A DNA stretch of 64,000 nucleotides from JALORV01 sp035429805 (GTDB taxonomy: Bacteria; Pseudomonadota; Gammaproteobacteria; Burkholderiales; Burkholderiaceae_F): NCBI GenBank assembly GCA_035429805.1, contig DAOMFL010000001.1, forward strand, positions 1 through 64,000, written 5' to 3'. Shown here piece by piece: positions 1-8,289 of the stretch; within the stretch, counting starts at the first letter, position 1, and each line of letters begins with the position of its first letter. Made by a program: the position numbers and the translations under genes. The notes beneath the pieces were generated by a model. The model did not search any database. It was not told the origin of the DNA and saw only the letters and a program-made list of their open reading frames with translations.

Positions 1-152
1 GCGCCACCTACGGCATGCCGATGGTGGTCGAGCTCGGCATCGCGCTCGACGTGCTGGTCGCGCTGATCATCCTCGGCGTCTTCATGTTCCAGATCCGCGA
101 GCAGTTCGACAGTCTGGACATCCGTCACCTGGAACGGCTGAAGGAGGAATGA
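1..152 (+). CDS. hyfE: Hydrogenase-4 component E-like membrane subunit (HyfE), 3' end only
   Basis: Only the last 49 codons are inside the window; the 5' end is cut by the window edge. The readable tail has one hydrophobic helix (VLVALIILGVFMF) followed by a charged cytoplasmic end (FDSLDIRHLERLKEE) that closely resembles the C terminus of HyfE/NuoK-like antiporter subunits of group 4 hydrogenases. It is the small membrane subunit next to the NuoL/M/N-like HyfF in these complexes, and hyfF follows here after 148 bp. The gap is unusually long for a hyf operon and is filled with a duplicated repeat. Identity rests on the tail and on the genes that follow. Confidence 0.75.
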   Translation, partial: ATYGMPMVVELGIALDVLVALIILGVFMFQIREQFDSLDIRHLERLKEE

Positions 153-160
153 GCGTGAGC

Positions 161-225
161 GCCGCACGGCCGTTCCGAAGGCGCTCGCTCCCCCGCGGGG
201 GGACGGCGCGCAGCGCCAAGGGGGC
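161..225 (+). repeat. Intergenic repeat, copy 1 (hyfE-hyfF gap)
   Basis: A 65-bp unit beginning GCCGCACGGCCGTTCC and ending GCGCCAAGGGGGC. Copy 2 follows at 236-297 in the same orientation with about 50 matching positions by eye. Each unit has a C-run/G-run self-complementary core (CCCCCGCGGGGGG here). Confidence 0.6.
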
Positions 226-235
226 GTCGATCCGC

Positions 236-297
236 GCGGCACGGCCGCTCCAAAGGCGATCGCGTCCCCTTGGGGACCGCCCGCAAGGCGAGGGGGC
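236..297 (+). repeat. Intergenic repeat, copy 2 (hyfE-hyfF gap)
   Basis: Direct repeat of 161-225, beginning GCGGCACGGCCGCTCC and ending AAGGCGAGGGGGC. Its last bases (GAGGGGG) lie 3-9 nt before the hyfF ATG, so the repeat appears to supply the ribosome binding site of hyfF. Inserted intergenic repeats rarely sit this close to a start codon. Confidence 0.6.
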
Positions 298-300
298 AGC

Positions 301-1758
301 ATGATCGCGCTGCTCGCGATCCTCCTCATCCCGCTCGCCGGCGCGGCGGTGCTCGGGCTCGTCGGTCATCGCGAGAGGGCGCCCGAAGTCAATGTCGCAT
401 TCAGCCTGGGCACCTTCTGCGCCGCGGCGGTGCTGACCACGCAGATCATCGAAGGCGGACCGATCCTCGTGCTGCACGAGCAGTTCTTCGTCGATTCGCT
501 CAACGTGTTCCTGGTCGCGCTGACTGCGCTGGTGGCATTCACGACGGCGCTGTTCGCACGGCCGTACATGCGCATCGAGCGCGACCACGGCAAGATGACG
601 CCGCCCCGCATGCGGCTCTTCCACAGCATGTACCAGCTGTTCAGCTTCACGATGCTGCTGGCGCTGACGACCAACAACATGGGGCTGCTGTGGGTCGCGC
701 TCGAAGCAGCGACGCTGGCCACCGTGCTGCTGGTCGCCGTCTACCGCACGCCGGCCAGCCTCGAGGCGGCATGGAAGTACTTCATCCTGTGCGGCGTCGG
801 CATCGCGCAGGCGCTGTTCGGAACCATCCTGCTCTACCTCGCATCGGAGCGTGTGATCGGCGCCGAAGGCGGAGGGCTGCTCTGGACCTACCTCGATGCT
901 TCCAAGGGGCAGCTGGAACCGACAGTCATCGCGCTCGCCTTCGTCTTCCTGCTGGTCGGTTACGGCACCAAGGTCGGCCTGGCGCCGCTGCACAACTGGC
1001 TGCCCGATGCGCATGCCGAGGGGCCGACGCCGATCTCCGCGGTGCTCTCCGGCCTGCTGCTCAACGTTGCGCTCTACGCGGTGCTCCGCTGCAAGGTGCT
1101 GGCCGACGGAGCGCTCGATTCGCGCTTCGCCGGCGAGCTGATGATGGGTTTCGGCCTGCTGTCGGTCGTGCTCGCCGCCTTCTTCATATCGCGCCAGCGC
1201 GACATCAAGCGCATGTTCGCGTATTCGTCGATCGAGCACATGGGGCTGATGACCTTCGCCTTCGGCATGGGCGGACCGATCGCGAGCTTCGCCGGACTGC
1301 TGCACATGACCGTGCATTCGCTGGTGAAGTCCGCGATCTTCTTCACCGTCGGCCACGCCGCGCAGAAGGCCGGGACGCAGATCATGGACCAGATCCGCGG
1401 GCTGATCCGCGTCAACCCGACCGTCGGCTGGGGCCTGATGGTGGGCACGCTGGCGATCCTCGGCATGCCGCCGTTCGGTGTCTTCGCCAGCGAGTTCCTG
1501 ATCCTGACGACCGCGATGCGCGAATTTCCGTGGACCACGCCGTTCCTGCTGCTGGCGCTCGGCGTGGCTTTCGCCGCCGTGCTCGCCCGGGTTCAGCCGA
1601 TGGTGTTCGGCGAGACGACGGCGAAGCGGCTCGCGCACCCGCCCGCGCTGGTGCCGGTGTTCGTGCACCTTGGCCTGGCACTGCTGCTCGGCCTGTATAT
1701 CCCGCCTTACCTCGAGGGCTGGTACCAGCAGGCCGCCCGCCTCGTGTCGGGAGGATGA
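301..1758 (+). CDS. hyfF: Hydrogenase-4 component F-like proton-pumping antiporter subunit
   Basis: A 485-residue polytopic membrane protein of the NuoL/NuoM/NuoN (Mrp antiporter) family. In group 4 hydrogenases and related complexes this subunit moves protons or sodium across the membrane. Hydrophobic helices run almost end to end. The segment around residues 220-245 (GYGTKVGLAPLHNWLPDAH) carries the family Lys and the P-x-H-x-W-L-P-D-A-H motif, and a later KRMFAYSSIEHMG segment is the second conserved Lys/His region. The ATG at 301 follows GAGGGG. Its stop overlaps the next gene as TGATG. The length is normal for HyfF. Confidence 0.9.
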   Translation: MIALLAILLIPLAGAAVLGLVGHRERAPEVNVAFSLGTFCAAAVLTTQIIEGGPILVLHEQFFVDSLNVFLVALTALVAFTTALFARPYMRIERDHGKMTPPRMRLFHSMYQLFSFTMLLALTTNNMGLLWVALEAATLATVLLVAVYRTPASLEAAWKYFILCGVGIAQALFGTILLYLASERVIGAEGGGLLWTYLDASKGQLEPTVIALAFVFLLVGYGTKVGLAPLHNWLPDAHAEGPTPISAVLSGLLLNVALYAVLRCKVLADGALDSRFAGELMMGFGLLSVVLAAFFISRQRDIKRMFAYSSIEHMGLMTFAFGMGGPIASFAGLLHMTVHSLVKSAIFFTVGHAAQKAGTQIMDQIRGLIRVNPTVGWGLMVGTLAILGMPPFGVFASEFLILTTAMREFPWTTPFLLLALGVAFAAVLARVQPMVFGETTAKRLAHPPALVPVFVHLGLALLLGLYIPPYLEGWYQQAARLVSGG

Positions 1759-3299
1759 TGAAGATCGCCGACGCCCCGCTCCACTTCGCGCCGCAGCCTG
1801 GCGCGATGCCAGTCGCCGTGGCGACGGCCGACAGCACGCAGTGGTCGGTCGCCGCGCAGACGTTCGCGCAGGCCGGCGATCGTCTCGTGGCACTGTGGGG
1901 ATCGGACCGGCGCGACATCGGCGAAGGCTTCGTTGTGCACGCGGCGTACGGTCTGAACGATGCGCTGGCATGCGTTCGGCTTCCGCTTTGCGGCGACGCT
2001 CCGGAATATCCGGACATCTCGGCGCATTTCCCGGCGGCGCTTCGCATGCAGCGCGCCGTGTTCGACCTGCTGGGCCTGCGCGCGCGCGGCGCAGCGGACT
2101 CGCGTCCCTGGCTGCGCCACGGCGCGTGGCCGCAGGAGTACTTCCCGCTGCGCCGCGACAGCGACGGCACGCGCGCGTTCGACGTCGCGCAGGAGCACTA
2201 TGCCTTTGTCACCGTCGGCGGCGACGGCGTGCACGAGATTCCGGTCGGCCCGATCCACGCCGGCATCATCGAGCCGGGCCACTTCCGCTTCTCGATCGTC
2301 GGCGAAAAGGTGCTGCGGCTGGAGGAGCGTCTCGGCTATGTGCATAAGGGCATAGAGAAGCGCTTCGAAGGCATGCCGCTCGCAGAAGGCCATCGGCTTG
2401 CCGGCCGCGTTTCGGGCGATTCGACGGTGGCCTATGCGTGGGCCTACGCGATGGCGGCCGAATCGGTGACGGGCACCGACGTTCCGCCGCGCGCCGTCTG
2501 GATCCGCGCGTTGCTGCTCGAGCGCGAGCGCGTGGCCAACCACCTTGGCGACCTCGGTGCGCTCGGCAACGATGCGGCGCTCGCGATCGGCCTGGCGCAG
2601 TTTTCGCGGCTGCGCGAGCAGTGGCTGCGCGTCAACGCGCGGGTGTTTGGCCACCGGCTGCTGATGGACTGCATCGTGCCCGGTGGAGTGGCCGTCACCC
2701 CCGACCGTGCCGCTCTGGATGAACTGACTGCCCAGTGCGGCGCGATCGAAGGCGAAGTGCAGAGGCTGCGATCGATCTACGACGAGCACGCGGGGTTGCA
2801 GGACCGCTTCCAAGCGACCGGCATCGTCAGTCCGGACCTCGCAGCCCGGCTCGGTCTGACCGGCCTCGCGGGGCGCGCCAGCGGACAGGCCCGGGACCTG
2901 CGCGTCGATCGGCCCTGCGCGCCCTACGATCGTCTGGCTGTGAAAATGGCGGGCGACAACCGCGGCGACGTCGCCGCTCGCGTCGCGGTGCGATTCGACG
3001 AAATTACCGAATCGCTGCGGCTGATCCGCGCGATCGCCCAGCAGATGCCGGCCGGAGCGTCGCGGGCCGAGTTCGGGACCGCAGCCACAGGCTTCGGCGT
3101 CGGCTGGATCGAAGGATGGCGCGGCGAAGTCCTGGTCGCCCTCGAAACCGACGGCACGGCGCTGCGCCGCTGCCACTGTCACGATCCGTCGTGGCAGAAC
3201 TGGCCCGTCCTTGAGCACGCGGTGATCGGCAACATCGTTCCGGACTTCCCTCTGATCAACAAGTCCTTCAACCTGAGTTACTCGGGCCAGGATCTCTGA
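1758..3299 (+). CDS. hyfG: Hydrogenase-4 large-subunit-like protein lacking NiFe ligands (Ehr-type, NuoCD/HyfG-like)
   Basis: A 513-residue protein with a NuoC-like N-terminal part (about 1-150) and a NuoD/[NiFe] large-subunit-like part (from about 155, starting GPIHAGIIEPGHFRF). In true group 4 hydrogenases, R-V-C-G-I-C and C-Y-S-C motifs bind the NiFe centre. Here the first reads R217-V-S219-G-D-S222, and the C terminus reads N-L-S507-Y-S-G510-Q-D, so all four cysteines are gone. That matches the energy-converting hydrogenase related (Ehr) complexes, whose substrate is unknown. I chose ATG 1758 because GGAGG at 1750-1754 is then 3 nt away; ATG 1755 would leave no spacing. It is translationally coupled to hyfF and hyfI by TGATG overlaps. 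Confidence 0.85.
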   Translation: MKIADAPLHFAPQPGAMPVAVATADSTQWSVAAQTFAQAGDRLVALWGSDRRDIGEGFVVHAAYGLNDALACVRLPLCGDAPEYPDISAHFPAALRMQRAVFDLLGLRARGAADSRPWLRHGAWPQEYFPLRRDSDGTRAFDVAQEHYAFVTVGGDGVHEIPVGPIHAGIIEPGHFRFSIVGEKVLRLEERLGYVHKGIEKRFEGMPLAEGHRLAGRVSGDSTVAYAWAYAMAAESVTGTDVPPRAVWIRALLLERERVANHLGDLGALGNDAALAIGLAQFSRLREQWLRVNARVFGHRLLMDCIVPGGVAVTPDRAALDELTAQCGAIEGEVQRLRSIYDEHAGLQDRFQATGIVSPDLAARLGLTGLAGRASGQARDLRVDRPCAPYDRLAVKMAGDNRGDVAARVAVRFDEITESLRLIRAIAQQMPAGASRAEFGTAATGFGVGWIEGWRGEVLVALETDGTALRRCHCHDPSWQNWPVLEHAVIGNIVPDFPLINKSFNLSYSGQDL

Positions 3300-3814
3300 T
3301 GCTGCTGCTGACTCGACAGATCCTGAAGGCGGGCATCTGCACCGAGCCGGCGCCGCAGACGAACGACGACTGGCGCGTCGAGGCCGAGCGCATCCAGGCC
3401 GACGTGCTGGCGCTGCTCGGCCGCGCGCTGACGATCCGCCAGGTCGACGCGGGTTCGTGCAACGGCTGCGAGCTCGAGATCCACGCGCTCAACAACCCGT
3501 ATTACAACCTCGAAGGCCGCGGCATCCGCTTCGTGGCGAGCCCGCGTCACGCCGACATGCTGCTGGTGACGGGGCCGGTGGCGCGCAACATGCAGATCGC
3601 GGTGCGACGCGCCTATGACGCAACGCCCGAGCCGAAGCTGGTCGTCGCAGTCGGCGACTGCGGTTGCACCGGCGGCATCTTCGGCGAGAGCTATGCGAGC
3701 TGCGGCCGGGTGTCGAACATCATTCCGGTCGACGTTGCCATCCCCGGCTGCCCGCCTCCGCCGCTGGAGATCCTGCGCGGCATCCTCACCGCGGTGTCGT
3801 CCCGGAAGCGCTGA
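3299..3814 (+). CDS. hyfI: Hydrogenase-4 small-subunit-like iron-sulfur protein (HyfI/NuoB family)
   Basis: A 171-residue NuoB-like subunit that holds the [4Fe-4S] cluster nearest the catalytic large subunit. The cluster ligands are visible: C54-N-G-C57-E, G119-D-C121-G-C-T-G-G and P149-G-C151-P-P. Unlike the large subunit, this protein therefore keeps its redox centre. ATG 3299 overlaps the hyfG stop (TGATG). It is the last gene of the operon. No HyfH-type ferredoxin subunit lies between hyfG and hyfI, as expected for the smaller Ehr arrangement. Confidence 0.9.
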   Translation: MLLLTRQILKAGICTEPAPQTNDDWRVEAERIQADVLALLGRALTIRQVDAGSCNGCELEIHALNNPYYNLEGRGIRFVASPRHADMLLVTGPVARNMQIAVRRAYDATPEPKLVVAVGDCGCTGGIFGESYASCGRVSNIIPVDVAIPGCPPPPLEILRGILTAVSSRKR

Positions 3815-3853
3815 ATTGCGCGACGCCGGATGCGGGATCGCGGCGCCGCTGCC

Positions 3854-4360
3854 TCAGCCCCCGCCGGTCCGTTGCGGCTCCTCGACCGCCGTCGAGACGA
3901 CGTGGCCCGACGCGTTGAACATCACGACGAACACGCGCGTCTCGGCGCCATCCTTGAAGCGCCACTCCCACGCGGTCTCGTGCTTCAAACGGTATTCCTG
4001 CGTTCGACCCGGCGGTCCCAGCGTTTTCAGGACGTCGGTCTGGTTCATGCCGGTGTTCACGCGCTGGAAGTTGGCGTGCGTCAGCAGGTCTTCGCGGCCC
4101 TGGTACCTGCCGGAGCGGTCGATCCGGATCAGCAGCGTGTGCAAGCCTTCGGGCCCCAGGGGATAGACCAGCCCCTTGCCGCTGTCGACGTCCTTCACCG
4201 CATACGGATCGCCGAAGAGCTTGCGCACGTCCTGCTCCGAAGACTCGCCGACCTTGAGCCGCGCCAGACGCAGGTCCTCGTAGACCTGCCCGCTCGGATC
4301 GCATCCCACCATCGCCACCAGGGCTCCCAGCGCCATCAGGAGTCGCGCCCACCGGCTCAT
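3854..4360 (-). CDS. Lipoprotein with two BamE/SmpA-OmlA-like repeats
   Basis: A 168-residue predicted lipoprotein. The signal peptide ends in a lipobox (AMVGC, Cys20). The mature part holds two tandem copies of an OmlA-type motif: 'LKVGESSEQDVRKLFGDP' near residue 37 and 'VNTGMNQTDVLKTLGPPG' near residue 100, each followed by a strand-rich section. One OmlA domain is the core of BamE, the small lipoprotein of the beta-barrel assembly machine. Here it is duplicated, so this is a BamE paralogue; the BamE proper is at 45072-45617. It is convergent with hyfI (39-bp gap). Its role is unknown beyond likely envelope assembly. Confidence 0.75.
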   Translation of the reverse strand: MSRWARLLMALGALVAMVGCDPSGQVYEDLRLARLKVGESSEQDVRKLFGDPYAVKDVDSGKGLVYPLGPEGLHTLLIRIDRSGRYQGREDLLTHANFQRVNTGMNQTDVLKTLGPPGRTQEYRLKHETAWEWRFKDGAETRVFVVMFNASGHVVSTAVEEPQRTGGG

Positions 4361-4422
4361 CCCGCTCTCTCCGCTCGCGTAAACTTCAACGCCAGATTAC
4401 ACAACCTCATGCACTCTCCCGC

Positions 4423-4617
4423 ATGGCCAGCACCTACGAATCTGATATCGGGCAGTTCCTGCGCGAAATGAAGGAAAAGAACCCGGACATCGAACCGGGC
4501 CAGAAGCAGGGCCGGGCGATCTGGTGGGACAAGGATCTCGACCCCGACCTGTACCGGCGCTTTGGCGAATCCAGCGTTCCTCAGCCGGCCTACGTCTACC
4601 AGCCCAAGGCGAAGTAG
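4423..4617 (+). CDS. DUF3460 family protein
   Basis: A 64-residue soluble protein with the family pattern Y-E-S-D-I-x-Q-F-L at the start and Q-G-R-A-x-W-W-D-K near the middle. The function is unknown. In betaproteobacteria members of this family commonly sit directly before scpA, as here, where the next start codon follows this gene's stop without a gap. Confidence in the family is high; nothing can be said about mechanism. Confidence 0.85.
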   Translation: MASTYESDIGQFLREMKEKNPDIEPGQKQGRAIWWDKDLDPDLYRRFGESSVPQPAYVYQPKAK

Positions 4618-5499
4618 TTGACTGCGCCGAACACGCACGTGCCGGAGCCCGCGGCCGAGGCACAGGATGACGCGGCCGTACTCGCCGCCGCGCCGGACCT
4701 GACGCCCGACGTCGTCGACGGCGTGGCGCTGGCGCGGCTGTACGGGGAGCCGCTGTTCCGTCTGCCGGACGACCTGTACATCCCGCCGGATGCGCTCGAG
4801 GTGTTCCTCGAGGCGTTCGAAGGCCCGCTCGACCTGCTGCTCTACCTGATCCGCAAGCAGCACTTCAACGTGCTGGACATCCCGATGGCGCCGCTCACGG
4901 TGCAGTACCTGGCGTACATCGACCAGATCCGCGAGAAGAACCTGGAACTCGCCGCCGAGTACCTGCTGATGGCGGCGCTGCTCATCGAGATCAAGTCGCG
5001 CATGCTGCTGCCGATGCGCAAGGGCGACACGGGTGAGGAGGTCGAGGACCCGCGTGCCGAGCTGGTGCGGCGGCTTCTCGAATACGAGCGCATCAAGCTC
5101 GCGGCGCAGCAGCTCGACGGCTTGCCGCGCATCGGCCGCGACTTCGTGCGGGCGATCGTCACGATCGAGCAGACGATCGAGCGTCGCTTCCCCGACGTCA
5201 ATGTCGTCGACCTGCGCGAAGCCTGGGCCGAGGTGCTGAAGCGCGCGAAACTGCATGCGCACCACCGCATCGCCCGAGAGGAACTCTCGGTGCGCGAGCA
5301 CATGAGCATCATCCTGCGGCGCCTGCAGAACGCCCGGTTCGTCGAGTTCGCCGACTTGTTCGACGCCAGCCGGGGCGCCCCGGTGGCGATCGTCCACTTC
5401 CTCGCGCTGCTGGAACTCGCGCGCGAGTCGCTGATCGAAATTACTCAGGCGACGCCGTTCGCTCCCATTTACGTGCGGCTCGCGTACACGCCGACCTGA
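4618..5499 (+). CDS. scpA: Segregation and condensation protein A
   Basis: A 293-residue kleisin subunit that bridges SMC heads and binds ScpB in the bacterial condensin complex during chromosome segregation. The family core begins near residue 62 (LEVFLEAFEGPLDLLLYLI), followed by KQHFNVLDIPMAPLTVQYL and AAEYLLMAALLIEIKSRMLL; the winged-helix C terminus ends near LRLAYTPT-type residues. The start is TTG at 4618, immediately after the DUF3460 stop. No ATG lies upstream of the conserved core, so TTG (or a GTG at 4639) must be used. scpB is not adjacent. Confidence 0.9.
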   Translation: MTAPNTHVPEPAAEAQDDAAVLAAAPDLTPDVVDGVALARLYGEPLFRLPDDLYIPPDALEVFLEAFEGPLDLLLYLIRKQHFNVLDIPMAPLTVQYLAYIDQIREKNLELAAEYLLMAALLIEIKSRMLLPMRKGDTGEEVEDPRAELVRRLLEYERIKLAAQQLDGLPRIGRDFVRAIVTIEQTIERRFPDVNVVDLREAWAEVLKRAKLHAHHRIAREELSVREHMSIILRRLQNARFVEFADLFDASRGAPVAIVHFLALLELARESLIEITQATPFAPIYVRLAYTPT

Positions 5500-5534
5500 G
5501 CCGCCGGTCGAAGCGCAGCCTGGAAAGGATCGTC

Positions 5535-6029
5535 ATGCTGTATCGAGTACTGGTCGTCGCCTGCGCCCTGGGTGTGGGTGCTGCACAGGCCCAGCTGAAA
5601 CCCCCGGGCGAATCGGGAGGCACGGGTCCGCGGCTCGGTGCACCCGCAGCGCCGGCAGCGCCGGCCGTCGATCCCGTCATCGCCGCGAAGGAAGCCGCCG
5701 CCGCCGCCGCCGCTGCCGACTGGCTCAAGCTCGTCGACACCGGCGAGTATGGCAAGGCGTGGGACGAGTCGGCCCAGGTGTTCCGCGACCGCGTGCCGCG
5801 CCAGCAGTGGGTCGACGGGCTGCCGAAGAACCGGGCCGAGGTCGGCCCGCTGAAGTCGCGCAGGCTCGACGGCACGGCATACAAAAGTGTGCTGCCCGGC
5901 GCACCGGAGGGCGAGTACGTCACCGTGCACTTCGTCAGCGAGTTCGAAAAGAACCCGAAGGGCGAAGAGCTCGTGACCATGTTCCTGCAGTCCGGGACCT
6001 GGCGGCCGGTTGGCTACCTGCTGCGCTGA
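5535..6029 (+). CDS. Secreted DUF4019 family protein
   Basis: A 164-residue protein with an N-terminal signal peptide (cleavage expected after VGAAQA) and a Pro/Ala-rich linker to about residue 55. The rest is a DUF4019 domain (AADWLKLVDTGEYGKAWD..., RQQWVDGLPKNRAEVG, and a C-terminal VTMFLQSGTWRPVGYLL). The function is unknown; members are predicted periplasmic. It sits 35 bp after scpA and has its own ATG preceded by GGAAAGGA. Confidence 0.75.
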   Translation: MLYRVLVVACALGVGAAQAQLKPPGESGGTGPRLGAPAAPAAPAVDPVIAAKEAAAAAAAADWLKLVDTGEYGKAWDESAQVFRDRVPRQQWVDGLPKNRAEVGPLKSRRLDGTAYKSVLPGAPEGEYVTVHFVSEFEKNPKGEELVTMFLQSGTWRPVGYLLR

Positions 6030-6087
6030 CGCCCGTTGATCGTGTTGCCGTCCGTGTCCCGGGCCGCCTAGGATCGCCGGCTCTGCC

Positions 6088-6513
6088 ATGGCCACGCGTT
6101 TCGCCAGGCCTGCACGCGGCGCCCAAAGGCCGCCGGACACGGCCCGCCTGTCTGTGCGCATCGACTTCGCGGATGGCCGGCTCGGGCCCGGCAAGGTCGA
6201 ACTGCTCGAGCACATTGCCCGCGCGCGCTCGATCGCGGCCGCCGCACGGGCGATGGACATGTCGTACAAGCGCGCCTGGGAACTGGTCGACACGATGAAC
6301 CGCATGTTCCGCGAACCGGTGGTCGTCACGCAGCCCGGCCGCAATACGGCCGGCGCCACCGAAGTCACGGTGTTCGGCCTGCGCATCGTCGCCTTGTATC
6401 GGGCCGCCGAGCGACGCGCGGCCGGCGCGATCGAAGCGACACTAGCCGAACTCAGCGCCGCGACGCGGCCGAAGCATCGTTCGCCGCAGGCACGGCCGAA
6501 GAAGACGGCCTGA
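6088..6513 (+). CDS. ModE-like winged-helix regulator without molybdate-binding domain
   Basis: A 141-residue protein equal to the N-terminal DNA-binding half of ModE. The helix-turn-helix region 'ARARSIAAAARAMDMSYKRA' and the wing with 'TQPGRNTAGATEVTVFG' match the ModE/LysR-like family. It lacks the C-terminal TOBE (molbindin) domains that sense molybdate in full-length ModE. It is convergent with modABC, and its last 62 bp overlap the end of modC on the opposite strand. It probably regulates the mod genes, with sensing by another protein or none. A TAGGAT -10-like hexamer ends 13 nt before the ATG and no ribosome binding site is visible. Confidence 0.8.
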   Translation: MATRFARPARGAQRPPDTARLSVRIDFADGRLGPGKVELLEHIARARSIAAAARAMDMSYKRAWELVDTMNRMFREPVVVTQPGRNTAGATEVTVFGLRIVALYRAAERRAAGAIEATLAELSAATRPKHRSPQARPKKTA

Positions 6514-7615
6514 TCCCAGGCTCGACGGTCAGCATCAGCGTCGCGCGGTCCAGCGCTACCGACTTGATCAGGCACCAGACCGCGAGTCCCGGAGTCAGCG
6601 CGAGGCGCTCGGACGATTCACGCGTCAGCCGCGCTCGCAGTTGCACGCCAGCACCGATACGCACGCGAGCATCGACGTAGGTCGCGTCGAACGGCTCGAG
6701 AGTGAGCAGTTCGCCCGGCAGTCGATTCACTGTACTGACATCGACCGGCTGTGACAGCGCCAGGGCCACGTCGCGCGCGGGAACGCGCACCCGCACCATC
6801 GTGCCAACGGGCACGTCCACCTGCGGCACGCGCAGCACGGCGTCGCCGTCGATCGCGAGCACGGTCAGGCCGTAGCGCGCATCGTGTCCCTGCACCCGGC
6901 AGTGCAGCAGCGAACCCGCGTCGAGCCCGGGCATGTGGCGCGCGATCTCCGGCCGCGCAAGGAGATCGTCGATGTCGCCCGCGGCCAGGACTTTGCCGCG
7001 ATCGATGACCACGAGGCGGTCGGCCAGTCGCTGTGCTTCCTGAAGATCGTGAGTGACGAGCACGATCGGAATCGCCAGTCCGCTCCGCAGCTCTGCGAGT
7101 TCCTGGTAGAGATCCTGGCGGGCGGCCTGATCGACGGCCGAGAAAGGTTCATCGAGCAGCAGCGCCTGCGGTTCACGCGCCAGCGCGCGTGCCAGTGCGA
7201 CCCGCTGCCGTTGTCCGCCCGACATTTGCGCCGGACGGCGATCGGCCAGCTCCTCGAGCCGCATGCGCGTGAGGAGTTGCCGCGCGTGCCCGACCGCATC
7301 GGCCCGGGCGCTCGCGATGGCCACGTTGCCGAGCGCCGATAGATGGGGGAACAGTGCATAGTTCTGGAACACCAGACCCGGCCGCCGCTGTTGCGGCGGC
7401 ATGTCGATGCCATTGTCTGCGTCGAACCAGGTTTGGTTGCCGATCATGACCCGGCCCGCGGCGCTGCGGGCCAGCCCGGCGATCACGCGCAGGATCGTCG
7501 TCTTGCCGCTGCCTGATGGCCCCACGAGCGCCAGCAGCTCGCCGGCGGCACAACTGAACTCGGCATCGAGGGGGATCGGAGCCGCCTGCTGCAGGCGTAC
7601 GGTAAGCGCAGGCAT
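6452..7615 (-). CDS. modC: Molybdate ABC transporter ATP-binding protein
   Basis: A 387-residue ATPase that powers molybdate import. Walker A is GPSGSGKT at 32-39, the signature MSGGQRQR is near 131, and Walker B LLLDEP ends at about 157. A TOBE domain follows (about 285-365). The final 20 or so residues (Ser/Ala/Pro-rich) are an extension that lies over the end of the convergent modE-like gene. The start ATG at 7615 overlaps the modB stop (TGATG), so translation is coupled. Confidence 0.92.
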   Translation of the reverse strand: MPALTVRLQQAAPIPLDAEFSCAAGELLALVGPSGSGKTTILRVIAGLARSAAGRVMIGNQTWFDADNGIDMPPQQRRPGLVFQNYALFPHLSALGNVAIASARADAVGHARQLLTRMRLEELADRRPAQMSGGQRQRVALARALAREPQALLLDEPFSAVDQAARQDLYQELAELRSGLAIPIVLVTHDLQEAQRLADRLVVIDRGKVLAAGDIDDLLARPEIARHMPGLDAGSLLHCRVQGHDARYGLTVLAIDGDAVLRVPQVDVPVGTMVRVRVPARDVALALSQPVDVSTVNRLPGELLTLEPFDATYVDARVRIGAGVQLRARLTRESSERLALTPGLAVWCLIKSVALDRATLMLTVEPGIRPSSSAVPAANDASAASRR

Positions 7616-8289
7616 CAGCGATCCTGCAGGTAGCGCTTGCTGCGATTGACGGTCGCGAACACAATCCACAGCGCCAACAGCGTGAACGCCACCAGCAGCA
7701 ACGACATGCGGCCGGCGCCAGCGTTGTCGAAGGCCTGCACGCGATCGTAGATCGCAATTGACAGTGTGCGCGTTTGGCCGGCAATGCTGCCGCCGACCAT
7801 CAGCACCACGCCGAATTCGCCGAGTGTATGGGCGAACGTGAGCGCGATGCCGCCGAGGATGCCAGGCCAGGCCAGCGGCAATTCGATTTTCCACAGCGTC
7901 CGCCAGCGCGAGAGGCCTGAGACCCAGGCAGCCTCGCGAAGGCTGTGCGGAATCGCCGCGAACGCGCGTTGCACCGGCTGCACCATGAAAGGCAGGTTGA
8001 CCAGGAGGCTCGCGAACAGCAGGCCCTCGAACGTGAATACCAGCCGCAGCCCGGTGAACTGCGCAAGCCAGCGCCCGAACGTCGAGCCCCCGCCGAGAGC
8101 GAGCAGGAGATAGAAGCCAACGACTGTCGGCGGCAGCAACAGGGGCAGCATCAGCACAGCCTCGAGCAACGGTCTCGAACGACTTTCACCGATGGCCAGG
8201 TACCGCCCTAGCCAAAGCCCGAGCGGCAGCAGGATGACGCAGGTTGCAGTCGCCAGCGCGATCGAAATGCGCGTCGCGTCCCAGTCCAA
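7615..8289 (-). CDS. modB: Molybdate ABC transporter permease
   Basis: A 224-residue inner-membrane permease with about five hydrophobic helices. The cytoplasmic EAA loop that docks to ModC reads REAAWVSGLSRWRTLWKIELPLAWPGILGG. It begins at a TTG (8289) immediately after the modA stop; there is no upstream ATG between the two genes. The stop overlaps modC. It is the middle gene of modABC. Confidence 0.92.
   Translation of the reverse strand: MDWDATRISIALATATCVILLPLGLWLGRYLAIGESRSRPLLEAVLMLPLLLPPTVVGFYLLLALGGGSTFGRWLAQFTGLRLVFTFEGLLFASLLVNLPFMVQPVQRAFAAIPHSLREAAWVSGLSRWRTLWKIELPLAWPGILGGIALTFAHTLGEFGVVLMVGGSIAGQTRTLSIAIYDRVQAFDNAGAGRMSLLLVAFTLLALWIVFATVNRSKRYLQDR

Noticed and set aside
4423..4617. 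DUF3460 gene as an N-terminal extension of scpA
   Set aside because: The two frames are adjacent but separated by a stop (TAG at 4615-4617) directly before the TTG start, and each matches its own family.
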